The notes under the pieces: model-generated
The model's input: the letters and a program-made list of their open reading frames with translations, nothing else
Database searches by the model: none
Told to the model about the DNA's origin: nothing
DNA from: Liolophura sinensis
Taxonomy: Eukaryota > Mollusca > Polyplacophora > Chitonida > Chitonidae
Length of the DNA: 64,000 nucleotides
Reading direction: 5' to 3'
NCBI RefSeq assembly: GCF_032854445.1
Contig: NC_088295.1
Location: 25,161,385 to 25,225,384 of the forward strand
Position numbers and translations under genes: made by a program
Shown here: positions 15,001 through 24,296 of the stretch, piece after piece
How the letters are laid out: each line of letters opens with the position of its first letter
How positions within the stretch are numbered: the first letter of the stretch is position 1

Positions 15001-18000
15001 TAATTATGCGGTCTACCATATAAATTTACCAACACATGTACTTAACAAAACATCATTAATAGAAAGACAGATCTAATTTGGTTTACTATCCGTATAATTC
15101 GCTTTCAGTCTATCGTACTGTTTATATGTGTGATCTTCAAGTTAATTGCATTGTGGGAATCTTTGAGCTGCCTCATTTGCATGTTATCTTGTCTGGCAGA
15201 CAGTTTAGACCAGTAACGAATTTCCCCTTATAATTCTCTTAATTGACATTTTTCAGAAAATGTAGGTCCAGAAGGATAGGAGTCAAATGCGACTCATTTT
15301 TGTATTTACATGTTGCTGAACCAACCCAAAAGTTCTGAATTTCTCTTGGCGACCTGTCCCTTTAACCCCTTAGGCTCTGTCCAGTTGATTTTGTATTTTT
15401 TGTCATTTGCTCTCTGAGGTTAAGGCAGGTGTTTATCTACCACACAATTTTGTACACAAATAAATTGCAGACATACATGTACAAAAGTGCATATATATAG
15501 AAATCCACAAAACTGAAATACAAGACAAATTGTAACTTAGTAACAGCTACATGTATTTTCATTATCCTGCAGGATTATGTATGCACAAGTGCTGGAAACA
15601 AGAAGTGCAAGATCAACGGAATATGGCCTTATCATGCTTATTGTCACCAAGACCCCCAAACAGATCAAATTCTCTGTCCAAGACCAGGTTTGAACCCTTA
15701 CCTGCACATTATGTGCCCCAGACTGGGTTTGAACCCTTACCTGCACATTATGTGCCCTATCAACTGAAAGGCAATCCCCTTAACCACTCCTCTCGCTCAC
15801 TTACGTCATTAAATTCTCCAACAATCGATCCACAGTATCACTTTTAAGTTTATGCTGTTTCAAGCTCCACATTAAACTGGCTATTAAAAAACTACATTAA
15901 CTGAAAAAAGTCATGTTATCTGATTCCCAGAAAAACTGGAAAGAAAAAAAGACTGATTATTATTTATGCCCATGATGCCAGTTCTCAGACATGTGAGAGA
16001 CAGCTATGCCCTACAGGGGCATGTGTTAAGTTTGACCCATCAGTCAGTTGAAATCCTGATGAAAATGTGCTCTTGAAGTCATCCTGGCACCCTATTCCCT
16101 GTCAGCTTATTCCAATCCTTCAGTGTCATGTCTGTCTACCCAACACTTAAAAAGTCAAGATACACAGTGGTGAGTCCAACTGTGGTCAAATCTCATGGTG
16201 TTCATTGTATACTTTGATCATGAAGATGTATCACTAAAAGAGTTACATTAAGGAATCTGTAGCTTTGACTTGTTCAAAAAAAAAAATGATGTCAGCTCAC
16301 ATAACCTTGACTTTTAACCTTTTTCCTTTGACTTTAAACACAATAAATATTTTTAAAAAATACATTTATTTGATTTTATACCCATCCCCATTCAATGATA
16401 CTACCAGGTTCTGAATCACAAACTTTATACACACATTTACAACACATGCAATCACATCTTAATTAACACCTAACCTTTTAAAGTTGAATTTTTCCCCTCT
16501 CTCTACCTCTCTGCCTTATTATTTCTCATAAAAGAATTCACAGAACATTTTAATGGTAATCTGTGGCCAACTGCAATGGGAAACATCTACTAAAATAACA
16601 TTCTCATTTTCATTAAAAGTTAACAAATCCTCCAGTTGTGCAAAATTACCAGGAAACCCCTCAATCAATATCCTCTAGTCACTACTATCCACACTGAAAA
16701 GCAAGAACTCAAAAGGTTCACATGCTTTGAAGTTTTCACAACGGACAAACACAACAGCTGCTCTGCATTATTATTAAAGACAAACTGGAATACTACTTAT
16801 ATTTATGACAGTGATTGAGCACACTATACCAGCCATGTCTTGTTCCACATTAAAGCTTATCTAATCTGAACACCTCTGTACTTCAAATGCTCATACACAT
16901 CTCTGCTCTCAATTCCACATCCAAATGTGTCATCACAAATAAATTCACACAGGCCTTAAAACTGGTCGAAATTTGAAAAATTCCAAGTCCAGTGGCCATG
17001 TTGGAATGCAAACTCCTTACAATGTCAAACCTACAAAATCTGACCTTGTGACCCTGTGCAACACCCATGAGTTGTGTTTAGAATGAGTATCACTAGCTCA
17101 GCAATGACCTCAATTGTGGACCTATATAATCAATATTCAACAAAAAGATTTCTGTACAAAATATCAACAGTATCTGTGTAAAGCATGACCAGGTTCTGGC
17201 ACCTTGGTTATCTCACTTGTAAGGTACCTCGTTCAGTTAGGAGTTTGCATTCTAACACAGCGGCTAGAGAAAAAACTAATCTAGCACTATGTCACTGTCT
17301 CTTTGGATGTAACAAGGGAGGTAAGTCAGAGCAGGTCTATTGACAGCGGATAACATCGATCTACTGAAGACAACATGGGAAGTAAAGAGGTATTCAAGGT
17401 AAGCTTATGAAACAGGCTGTGACAGTATGTGCATGTGTGTAATCACAGCCCATCAGAGCTAATTCAAATACATGTTTCCAATACCATAGCGCAATCAGTA
17501 AACTCATGGACAAACAGACAACAATTTTTTTCTCTCAATGCATGTTTCATTGTTTTTGATGTCATGTTTATGTTTAAAATGTTGATACCCATTTACCCAG
17601 TGATTTCTATCATGTTTCAGACTGACAAGGGCATAACTGTAGGTCTCGCCAGATTGGGTACGGGTGGTGGGGAGCTGATAGTGTATCAGTGTCTTTGAGA
17701 CACCTTATTCTTACAAAATGTAGGAGAAAACGATACACACTAATATATAATTCAGGCTAAACCTATGTACCATGTAGCTTAGGGTCATGAATAAAGGAAT
17801 CATGCAGAATCTTGTGGGAAATACAGTGCTCAAACCAAGTCAGTCTGACAAATTTCCTGGGAAAGAAGACTGCAACAAACCCAGAAGAAGCTGTACCCCA
17901 AAAGGTAGTGAAAGTTCAGGCACTCTGTTGTCTCAGTGACTGACAACGAAGGTAGCACAGCATGTGACTATTCAACAACATGCAGTATCACTAATATATC

Positions 18001-20688
18001 TATATGCAGTTTCTGAAGCTGTTTATGCCTTGACCACCTGTTATTTCCTTCTTAGCAAGCCCTGTTTAATTTATGCATGGAGAAATTTGAGACAGTTGAA
18101 ACCGCATGCTTCATATGCATTTTACCGTAACAGTAATTGGTTAGGCACTGACCAAGTGATTTATATATAATAACACGCCAATTCAAGTAAATTAAACGTT
18201 AAGGTCTATTTCTGATGTTTACCTGCCTCAACTTTTAATCGTGGAATTCAAGAACGTGGTAGGTTCATTCCCCAAGGCACTTTGCGGAACGAAGTTGGCA
18301 GTTAAATCCATTTACCTGGAGCTCAATTATTATTACATGATGACTGAAAGTTGAGAAAATTGCCCATTTGAAATACATGGGCCTTTTTCAAAAATATCCA
18401 AAATTGGTCATATTTGAGTTCCATAAACTCACATTTTACAACTAACGATCTACAGTTTAGAAAAATACAATCGGGGAAATACTTAACTGAATGTGCATGT
18501 GGCGATTTAGAGTCCCATAAGCGGTTTCTCAACAAGTTTAATTTTTGTAAACACAACACTCCTATTCTTGTGAAACATGAATAACATAGGAACATGTGCA
18601 GTTCCTATTGGTTTTAAACATGTAACTCAATGAAGAGAATTATCTGATGTGAATATACACCTCTGCTGAATGTTTATAAGCTTCCTGCTAATGTCTGTCT
18701 ATATAACCCATGAACCACTGCTTGCGAGACATTGTGCAGAGCATTCTACAATGTACCATCATTGCAGAGGTTAGTAAACTTTGGATGGGATGGATTCCAT
18801 GTCGTCCTTGTTTAAATATCCACACTTATAATATATACATTGGCAGCATGTTTTATGATTATTTACCAAAAGTTCAGGTAAACACTACATATGCCCCAAC
18901 AAATGTATTTGTTTGAAATGTGTAGAAGAATACCAGCAGCATTGTGGTGAGCATTACCCCTGAGGGGAATGTTCTTGGGTTTTGATGATAGGTATTTGGT
19001 TACCATGACAACTGCACAAGTGGACAAATGTGTCCACCTCCAGTGGAAAGATCATACAGAACACAGTTGGCGTTGTAGCCTGGACACAAAATCATTTTTA
19101 TTTATATAGTATATATAAGAAAAATAACTACCCAGTTACCATGACAACTGCGGAAATGGACAAATGTAAGTCGTGACACATCATCCTCTGTGTAACTATG
19201 TATCCACCAAAAATTAAAGCCTTTCGTGGAAACCTGTTGGAGTTATAGCCCAGACAAAGAATCATACCTATCTGTCTATATAGTATTTATAGGGAAACTG
19301 GCAACCATGACAACCGCAGAAAAGAAGAAATGTGGGTTGCAACACATCATCATCATGTGTATATCTGTATCCACCAAATATTAAAACTCTACACAGAAAA
19401 CAGTTAGAGTTATACCCTTGACACAAAATCATATCTATTTATATAGTGTATATAGAGGAAATATGGCTATCTGGTTACCATGACAACCATGAAAATGGAC
19501 AAAGATAAGCGAAGTACCTCTTGCAATGACGATAGGCTTGTATGTACACATGTAGTACGTTCAACTGATTTATTTATTTATTTGATTGGTATTTTACGTC
19601 GTACTCAAAAACAGTTCACTGATACAATGGCGGCCAGCATTATAGTGGGAGGAAACCAGGCAGAGCCTGGGGGAAACCCATGACAGAGAGAAAGCCAGCA
19701 TGAGGTGGACTTGAACTCACAGCGACCACATTGGTGAGAGGCTCACGCTGCTAGCACGCTTACCAACTGAGGCCCCTACCTTCAATTGCTTGGAAAGGAT
19801 GTTAAAATGCAAAAATTCTGATTAAATCAGAAATTGTTGTCTTTACAAGGCATACAAACCGATGCATGTGAGGTCATTACTATTCGAATACTGGTAACAT
19901 ATTTATTTTTGAAGAAACTTATTCTCAAGGAAATTGGCAAAATGGTTTGACATCCATTCCGCTGTTCTGTATTCAATATTCCTCGCCTGAACAGTGAGCT
20001 ATGTTGTGAGCAAGCAACGCATGACTGGGTGCATTCTGAATACCTTTAACCCAGGTGTCAAAAGCTGCTATAATCTTGACAGTGCATGCGCAAAGACACT
20101 CTATTCACCCAACGCTCATGCGCGAAGACCCTGTACTGCCTGAGTTCTAACCCCAACTTCCGTTACATACACGAGCACCCCCACATGGAACTCTGCAGAA
20201 CTCTTATCTCTCCTAGGAGCTATATCTTAATGAACAGATGAACCCTTAATGTATCGTCCTAGATTGTTACTTTTAACTGCTTAAGTCCTTTAGAGCTGTA
20301 TTTCTATCAAACACCTTGTCTTAAAGCCCGTGTCCTCTCTTAACTGACTAGAAAAAGGTACTCTGACTAGAACAAGTCAAGCCGTCAGGCGGTACGTCAG
20401 TATGAAGGTAGAGTACTCTGAGTACCGTATAAGTTAAGAGGCCATTGGACCCTCATTTTCCGCGGCTGTCAACTGTCAAAACATGTGCATGCATGTCGCA
20501 CTAAAGCAGTTCTTTTGAGTGAAACATCGTCCGAAACTTTCAAAGACTTCTATTCGGGGATTCATACACGGTATGATCCCGAGTTAATGTGCTTGATTGA
20601 TGTAACAACACTTGAATCTTCTCATACATACCTCTGCAGTTTCAATCTGCCCGCCAACCATAACCAGAAACACCGAACCTGTCGACAT
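1..20688 (-). CDS. B9D1: B9 domain-containing protein 1 (5' half, four exons, runs off left edge)
   Basis: B9D1 is a C2-related B9-domain protein. With B9D2 and MKS1 it forms part of the MKS module at the ciliary transition zone, which controls entry of membrane proteins into the cilium. Joining minus-strand exons 20688-20632, 5130-5062, 4034-3923 and 73-1 gives one open frame of 103 codons plus two bases. Junction phases are 0, 0 and 1, and every intron is GT-AG. It follows animal B9D1 closely: an N-terminal VFLVMV..GQIE strand, [44 protein letters not shown], then [12 protein letters not shown]. The family is about 200 aa, so roughly the C-terminal half is outside the window. Intron 1 is about 15.5 kb and holds SINEs and an X-box-like tandem repeat. 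Assignment to B9D1 over B9D2 rests on the YC.YCF.YG.DW and FPIDV.FKSTNP segments. Confidence 0.93.
259..811. repeat. 79-bp tandem repeat, about seven copies
   Basis: The word CATGATTT recurs at 335, 414, 493, 572, 651 and 730, a strict 79-bp spacing. A first, diverged copy begins near 259. Each unit carries TAACAGTCT, a GTACATAACACC block and CCATTGCATGTTAGTTTA. Degenerate related sequence continues to about 1090. The array sits in B9D1 intron 3. No coding potential is apparent. Confidence 0.9.
1092..1437 (-). mobile_element. tRNA-derived SINE, family A, nearly full length
   Basis: The body starts with GTGAGTGAATGAGTGCTT and shares long stretches with the copy at 5541-5895. The right end, read on the minus strand, is tRNA-like: a box A-like TAGCACAGTTGG and a decayed box B GGATCAATCC. 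Transcription would therefore run on the minus strand. A 70-codon frame inside it is not a gene. It lies in B9D1 intron 3. Confidence 0.85.
1438..3922. other. rest of B9D1 intron 3
   Basis: AT-rich intronic sequence with no recognised exon. It includes a short direct duplication of TCAATGTTGTGTTTACA around 2631-2670. There is also a possible old tRNA-like fragment near 3090-3180 (GGTTCAACCCC box B-like word), too decayed to call. Confidence 0.5.
3923..4034 (-). CDS. B9D1: B9D1 exon 3
   Basis: This exon encodes 37 residues plus one base: [16 protein letters not shown], then [20 protein letters not shown] and G. The acceptor is CACTTGAAG and the donor GTGAGTAC. The trailing T joins GG of the next exon to make the Trp of the GWPQ motif. 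A 195-codon reading frame running on past the donor (3368-3955) is a chance read-through. Confidence 0.95.
5062..5130 (-). CDS. B9D1: B9D1 exon 2
   Basis: This exon encodes 23 residues: [16 protein letters not shown] followed by PDWVITS. It contains the paired-cysteine YCRYCF signature of B9D1. The acceptor is TTGTTTTCAG and the donor GTAAGTGTC; both ends are in phase 0. Confidence 0.95.
5541..5895 (-). mobile_element. tRNA-derived SINE, family A
   Basis: This is a second, better preserved copy of the 1092-1437 element. Reverse-complemented, its right end reads as a tRNA-like head: GCCCGGATAGGACAG, an anticodon-arm-like CTGCTTCGGGAG, and box B-like GGGTCAATCC. The body contains the shared CTTGTTGCAGGACGGATTTCC and GAATGCCAAGCGAGGAAG words. 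It lies in B9D1 intron 1. Confidence 0.88.
6049..6262 (-). mobile_element. SINE family B remnant (CCAGCATTA core)
   Basis: It carries the family B core CCAGCATTACGATAGGAGGAAA and the later CCAGCATGA and GGTGAAAGG words. A decayed tRNA-like end (GCTACGTTAGCACGTTGACC) is at the right. It is considerably diverged from the copies at 19563 and 24056. Confidence 0.65.
6263..13483. other. B9D1 intron 1, left part, no gene recognised
   Basis: AT-rich intronic DNA with many ACATGTA words. The open frames here are short and match nothing I know. Around 9640-9775 is a T/A homopolymer-rich stretch. No tRNA, exon or intact transposon was recognised. Confidence 0.45.
13484..13600 (-). mobile_element. SINE family B, truncated 3' half
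   Basis: It begins TTATTAATTTGACTGGTGTTTTGA, continues TACTCAAGAGTATTTCACTAA and CCAGCATTATGATCGGAGG. These are the tail-side words of family B. The tRNA-like head is missing. Confidence 0.65.
13601..18998. other. B9D1 intron 1, middle part
   Basis: Apart from the tRNA-like fragment near 15.7 kb, I recognise nothing here. It is AT-rich, and its scattered 60-90 codon frames look like chance. Confidence 0.4.
15685..15790 (-). repeat. duplicated tRNA-like fragment
   Basis: A ~38-bp segment containing GTTTGAACCCTTACCTGCAC and ATTATGTGCC occurs twice in tandem (about 15688-15722 and 15726-15760). On the minus strand it reads GAGTGGTTAAGG, ATTGCCTTTCAG and a box B-like GGTTCAAACCC, resembling a tRNA-Leu/Ser-type promoter region. 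It is probably a SINE head with an internal duplication and not a working tRNA, since no closed cloverleaf was found. Confidence 0.45.
18999..19490. repeat. ~140-170-bp tandem repeat with X-box-like core
   Basis: The word CCATGACAAC recurs at 19003, 19139, 19305 and 19478. Between these, units share TGGACAAATG, ACACATCATC, TATCCACCAAA, ACAGTTRGAGTTATA, ACACAAAATCAT and a TATATAG stretch. Three of the four cores read GTTACCATGACAAC (18999-19012, 19135-19148, 19474-19487); the fourth is GCAACCATGACAAC (19301-19314). This resembles the RFX-binding X-box. The array lies in B9D1 intron 1, about 1.1-1.7 kb downstream of exon 1. Confidence 0.8.
19563..19785 (-). mobile_element. SINE family B, nearly full length
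   Basis: It runs from a TTTATTTATTTATTTGATTGG tail through GGCGGCCAGCATTATAGTGG, GAAACCAGGCAGAGCC and CCAGCATGAGGTGGACTT. It ends in a tRNA-like head that reads GGGGCCTCAGTTGGTAAGCG on the minus strand, with box B-like GAGTTCAAGTCC. The repeated ATTT tail suggests mobilisation by a LINE with a simple-repeat tail (inference). Confidence 0.85.
20632..20688 (-). CDS. B9D1: B9D1 exon 1 (start codon exon)
   Basis: This exon encodes 19 residues, [19 protein letters not shown], matching the first beta strand of B9D1. The ATG lies at 20688-20686 and is the only methionine in frame that gives the usual N-terminus. The exon ends GAG followed by GTATGTATG, a good donor, in phase 0. Confidence 0.9.
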
Positions 20689-20830
20689 GTTGAAGTTGTA
20701 ATGCGTTCAGCGCCATCTATAAGCTGATAGTTAGAAGTTGTCTTCCCTTGACATGTAGAGACGCGTTCACTGCAAATCTCTGTGCCTGCTAGCTTGATCC
20801 ATGCTATCTTAATTAAGGTTCATGCCTGTT
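20689..20830 (-). promoter_or_regulatory. putative B9D1 promoter / 5' UTR
   Basis: This is the sequence just upstream of the B9D1 start codon on the minus strand. It contains ATAGATGGCGC (around 20710-20720), similar to a YY1-type element, and slightly more CpG than its surroundings (ACGCGTC). I see no TATA box at a set distance and no X-box here. The boundary is arbitrary. Confidence 0.35.
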
Positions 20831-21185
20831 AATAATGATGTTTAATTTCAGCCTAGATAGAAACAACATTTGTCACATTCAAGATATACATATTTCTTTT
20901 ATACAGCCACATGCACGGAGTTAAATTACAACGTTCAAAGTTTCTTTTTTTATATTCCGTATTTAATAATTTGATGTTTGCTGTTTTAAATCTGATAATA
21001 AAGTTAAAGGAAAATGTGTAGATAATAAAATTAATTTCTGAGCCGGCTAGTTCATAGTACAGTACTACTTGTATAGAATTTAAATAGTCCTCCTCAGGCT
21101 ATAGGCATCATCATGTCGATTTTGAAAATATAGGCTTATTTAATTTGGACAGAATTTTTAACTCTCTGAACAACAGGTATAGGAA

Positions 21186-21305
21186 AGAGTCAGTCATATG
21201 ACGACGAAGGAATCCTTGAGTGCATGTAATGTGCCTCCTTGCTCTTTTATCTAGTGAGGCTTCACTAATACGCCTTACTGAAGGCAAGTAAGCTGCCCTG
21301 GGAAG
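21186..21305 (-). mobile_element. SINE family A, truncated
   Basis: It contains CAGTCATATGACGACGAAGG, GTGCATGTAATGTGCCTCCT and CTTACTGAAGGCAAGTAAGC, diagnostic for family A. The tRNA-like head and an internal segment around TTGCAGGACGG are absent. It lies upstream of B9D1, between genes. Confidence 0.75.
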
Positions 21306-22019
21306 AGCTCTTCACAGGTTTTGTACAAAAGAATCGGACTCGGTTTAGGTCACACCACAACAAAATTTAATTATACAATCTGTATTATCATTTATTGTAT
21401 TATTGTATTAAATTATGTATTGTAACAATAACAACAGTATATACATTGTGATAAAAATGTGAAATATATTTGGTTTCAAATATTTTTGGTCTCAAATGCA
21501 TATTTCCCTACCATTTCCATCATGTTACATTTTCTGGAGTGAGTACTTGATAAACGATGCATGCATAGCTCACAAAATGTAGAACAAGGGGAACCACTCT
21601 TTATGATAATCACACATCACTGGGTTAACTACCCTTAGTTGAACAAGCAGTGTCCAGCGGTTAAAATATACATGCATTCATTTTTTTGTAAAACCATACA
21701 CGGGTACTTCTTTAACAGACAGAAATTTGAAGGATGCGAGTGTGTAACATTCTATCTAATAACCACAGGTCTGTTAAAACAATTCATTTTCCAAACTTAA
21801 ATTTATCAGTATTTATTTCCTTGTGTACTTTTACTATACAGTTTGTTTTGGATATATATATATATGGGAAATATCCCATATTCGGAAGAAGAATCTGTAC
21901 TATAGTAAACGTAAAATCAAAAAAAAATGAGAGAAAAAACGTTACAGGGGTTATCCGGAAGGATTAATTGACAAAGGAATTAGGACCGCTCATTGAATGA
22001 ACTGAGGGAACTCTCACAG

Positions 22020-22640
22020 AAAAAACCTGATGAGAAGATAATTCCATTTGTTTCAACACATAATCCCAATAATAACAACATCTTCCCAATCATTGTGAAT
22101 ACCTTACATTGACAGGATGAAAGATACTCTAGCCCAATCTAAGGTCATTAATAGCAAACGTCAGGCTCCAAGCCTCAAAAAAGTGTTAACTCGCGCTCAC
22201 TTTTCAGAAAATGTATGACTCCATCGGTTTCTAAATGCAACATACATAGATGTGGAGCATGCTTACACATGTTAGAAGGATCAAGCTTTCAATTTGAGAA
22301 AGAAGATTCTTTGTTTAATGTAAAATTTGACATGTGCTACACTGTAAAAAATGTTGTATATGCACTTGTTTGCATGGGGTGTGGCAAACAATATATTGGC
22401 CAGACTTCAGATCTCCGCTCCACAATGACGCTGCATTGACAACATATCAAGAACAAAGAATATTGTCATCTTCCAGTCGGTAAGCACACACGCTCATGCG
22501 CATTGTCATTGACTCCCTTGTTTAAAGTCGTTCCATCCTATAAAGTATTAGATGGAAATCAAGCCACCTTACCTGTAAAAGAAACTTTCTTCATAAATAA
22601 ATACAATCCACGTCTCAATGGTAGTGATCGGCCCTAATAT
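22020..22640 (+). pseudogene. Penelope-like retroelement, GIY-YIG endonuclease remnant
   Basis: Conceptual translation in shifting frames gives the typical C-terminal part of Penelope-like elements. It starts with SKRQAPSLKKVLTRAHFSE, followed by a CNIHRCGAC cysteine cluster. Then comes VVYALVCMGCGKQYIGQTSD with LR...MTLH, and lastly HIKNKEYCHLPVGKH and FFINKYNPRLNGS. The VYALVC..CGKQYIGQT block is the GIY-YIG nuclease motif. Frames are broken by stops (for example after MTLH) and by shifts, and no reverse-transcriptase part is visible upstream. It is a dead 5'-truncated copy. Confidence 0.8.
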
Positions 22641-22771
22641 CGTATCTCATAATATGATGATGTACCACATGCTTGTATAATTTATGTTGATTAATTTTGT
22701 CAAACAAGTTTATTTTTGTTACTTATTGTATATATCACTCATTGTATATGTACAAATATTATGTCACAGGT

Positions 22772-22834
22772 TATCCGCAGGGTCATCCATTTGATGCTCA
22801 TAAAGACGCATCGTCACTAGTCGCCCTGCGGATA
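22772..22834. repeat. inverted repeat with 11-bp perfect stem
   Basis: TATCCGCAGGG at 22772-22782 is the exact reverse complement of CCCTGCGGATA at 22824-22834; the loop is 41 bases. It sits about 130 bases after the Penelope-like fragment and could belong to its 3' terminal region. I found no hammerhead ribozyme core with it. Confidence 0.6.
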
Positions 22835-23872
22835 GACACGCTTAGGTACTGATTTTTCTAATGTTCGCCACTTAACAGCTTTATAGAGGTACGACCTTGT
22901 TCCCAGCAAAAGTTTATTTTGCCATGTAACTAAAGCACTGCCTGTTTTGACATGTACGTAGCGTGTTCCTTAGTTACTGGTAACACATATCCTATATAAA
23001 GACCTCTGTGGACACTCATTTTCATATTCCTTGAAAATAACAGGAAGTTTGAAACTGCAGTTGGAATACAACAGAATGTAGAAGGCATTAGTTGAGAAGG
23101 CATTTTTTTTTTTTCCTATGTAAATTCTCCTCACCAGGGGATTTTTCTCTGTTTCTTCATATATAAAATGGACCGTACTTTGACACTCAATATCTCCGAA
23201 ACCCACTTTCGTCAGCTTCTAAAAATTTACACACTCAAAGATGATTACGTCCTTAGTATACAGACCAAATTTCAATTCCATCCTTTAAGATTTCTTTTCG
23301 TGGGAGACCAAAATCAAAGTAGTTAAAAACGCATGTTCCGGACATTTCAAAATGATGTTCTACTTTGTTTTACTTCAAAAGGTTATCAATTCTTTGTCCG
23401 CCGTAGATAAAACCATCTTGATTCAGCGAAAGTTGTGCCTATCTGGCAAAAGGGTTTCTGACACTCGAGTCCGACAATTTTTCCTGACGACACTTGATTG
23501 ACGCGTCACACAGGTGCAGCGCGTGCTCCACTCGTGACACCTGACAGGTGATGCAATGTGGGTCACCAGAACGTGCGTTTTTGAGACAATGTTTTCAGTT
23601 GTGTACAGACTACTCAAGCTAAGACCTTGAAAATTGGTCAGTATATTAACAAAATCATGCCATTTGAATGTCAAAAGTTTGAAAGGGTTTGAACAAAGGA
23701 TAATGGAACAATGCAGCATCGAAGTACGGCCCATTTTTTATGCCGACCCGATATATGTCCATAAATCATTGAACTACCCCATCAGATTATAGTGATGCCT
23801 AACCCCATTGTCATGAACCGAAAGGATTAAAGCAAAGCGTTACCGTGCTGAGCTGTTTCCGTTCATTGATAT

Positions 23873-23875
<3 letters not shown>

Positions 23876-23921
<46 letters not shown>
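23876..23921. repeat. (TA)n microsatellite
   Basis: About 46 bases of alternating TA. It makes the adjacent minus-strand frame read as Ile-Tyr repeats, which is an artefact. Confidence 0.95.
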
Positions 23922-23924
<3 letters not shown>

Positions 23925-24055
23925 CATTTGCAATCAAATAAATGAAAAAATATGTAACTAAACTGATCACCAATGCAGGCATACCTGCAATACATCTTGT
24001 ATGTCAAGTTAAAAAACAACAAAAATATGAATAAATGTTACTTTTTAGAGCTGCA

Positions 24056-24296
24056 GATATATTTATTTCTTTAACTGATTGGTGTTTTACATCGTACTCA
24101 AGAATATTTCACTTATATGACGGCGGCCAGCATTATGGTGGGAGAAAACTGGGCAGAGCCCAGTGGAAACCCATGACCGTCGGCAGGTTGCTGACAGACC
24201 TTCCCACGTACGACCGGAGAGGAAACTAGCATAAGCTGGACTTCAACTCACACTGACCACATTGCTGAAAGGCTCCTAGATCATCACACTGCCCCA
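24056..24296 (-). mobile_element. SINE family B, nearly full length
   Basis: It shares GATTGGTGTTTTACATCGTA, CTCAAGAATATTTCACTTAT, GACGGCGGCCAGCATTATGG and TGGGAG with the other family B copies. It also has CAGACCTTCCCACGTACGAC and the decayed tRNA-like head at its right end. This is the most complete body of this family in the window. Confidence 0.85.

Noticed and set aside
15685-15790. Functional tRNA gene
   Set aside because: Box A- and B-like words are present, but the segment is duplicated and no closed cloverleaf with an acceptor stem could be drawn.
22000-22860. Hammerhead ribozyme near the Penelope-like fragment
   Set aside because: A CTGATGAG word occurs at about 22028-22035, but no paired GAAA arm and no cleavage triplet in a foldable layout were seen; the hairpin at 22772-22834 lacks the core.
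23423-23734. 103-codon minus-strand frame in a slightly CpG-richer stretch
   Set aside because: No recognisable domain and no neighbouring exon; kept only as an unexplained frame.
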